From assembly GCA_937890445.1 (NCBI GenBank), contig CALACD010000122.1:1-34720 (forward strand): a stretch of DNA of 34,720 nt, given 5' to 3'. Below are positions 34,652-34,720 of this stretch, in pieces (position 1 is the stretch's first letter; each line of letters starts with the position of its first letter). The translations under genes were made by a program, and so were the position numbers. A model generated the notes under the pieces. That model worked only from the letters and a program-made list of their open reading frames with translations. It had not been told where the DNA came from and searched no databases. The stretch comes from an uncultured Acidimicrobiia bacterium. Its GTDB lineage: Bacteria > Actinomycetota > Acidimicrobiia > Acidimicrobiales > SZUA-35.

Positions 34652-34720
34652 GGGGACCTCGGTTTCTCGGTCGACGCAGCTGCCGGAAGAAAGGCCCGCG
34701 ACGACAATCAGTAGGATGTA

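Overview
The window is high-GC DNA (roughly two-thirds G+C) with dense genes, many ATGA/GTGA start-stop overlaps, twin-arginine and lipobox secretion signals, a DUF2510-PrsW fusion, an MMPL transporter and an ECF42-type sigma factor. This points to an Actinomycetota chromosome. The class Acidimicrobiia is my best guess, but it rests on gene style rather than any marker gene. I see no rRNA, tRNA, insertion sequence, phage gene or CRISPR array.

Positions 1-7301 (+) hold a nitrogen-catabolism operon. It contains the 3' end of a DUF1989 protein (carboxyguanidine deiminase subunit type), a biotin-dependent guanidine/urea carboxylase, allophanate hydrolase, an isochorismatase-fold cysteine hydrolase and a lactonase-like metallo-hydrolase. 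The DUF1989 partner favours guanidine over free urea as the carboxylase substrate: guanidine to carboxyguanidine to allophanate to ammonia and CO2. A long nested stem-loop closes the operon. Positions 7424-14275 (+) hold a giant alpha-2-macroglobulin-like lipoprotein without the thioester cysteine, followed by a DUF218/YdcF-type protein.

Positions 14282-21034 (-) hold what reads as one catabolic operon. It starts with a Rieske-oxygenase paralogue from which the [2Fe-2S] domain is cleanly missing. A complete Rieske oxygenase follows, then an unknown 204-residue protein, then a full PotDABC-type ABC importer. I read it as import and oxidative attack (perhaps N-dealkylation) of an amine-type compound. 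The Rieske-less/Rieske pair is the most unusual element in the window. A candidate promoter with an 11-bp-phased direct repeat precedes it.

Positions 21175-25813 hold a PrsW protease, a small FMN-binding-type protein, and an MMPL transporter divergent from a TetR regulator, with a perfect 10+4+10 palindrome over the transporter's leader. Positions 25814-30305 hold folD, a fatty-acid-hydroxylase-family enzyme, a cation/proton antiporter with a nucleotide-binding tail, a terminator hairpin, a short repeat array, and uppP with an unusual signal-peptide-like extension. Positions 30327-34720 hold a VanY-type carboxypeptidase, a DGPF/YCII protein with its ECF42 sigma factor and a matching candidate promoter, a second TetR regulator, and a LivH permease whose operon continues beyond the window.

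Short tandem repeats occur at four places: two inside the carboxylase gene, one in the importer leader and one upstream of uppP. All have unit lengths divisible by three, although two of the four are non-coding.
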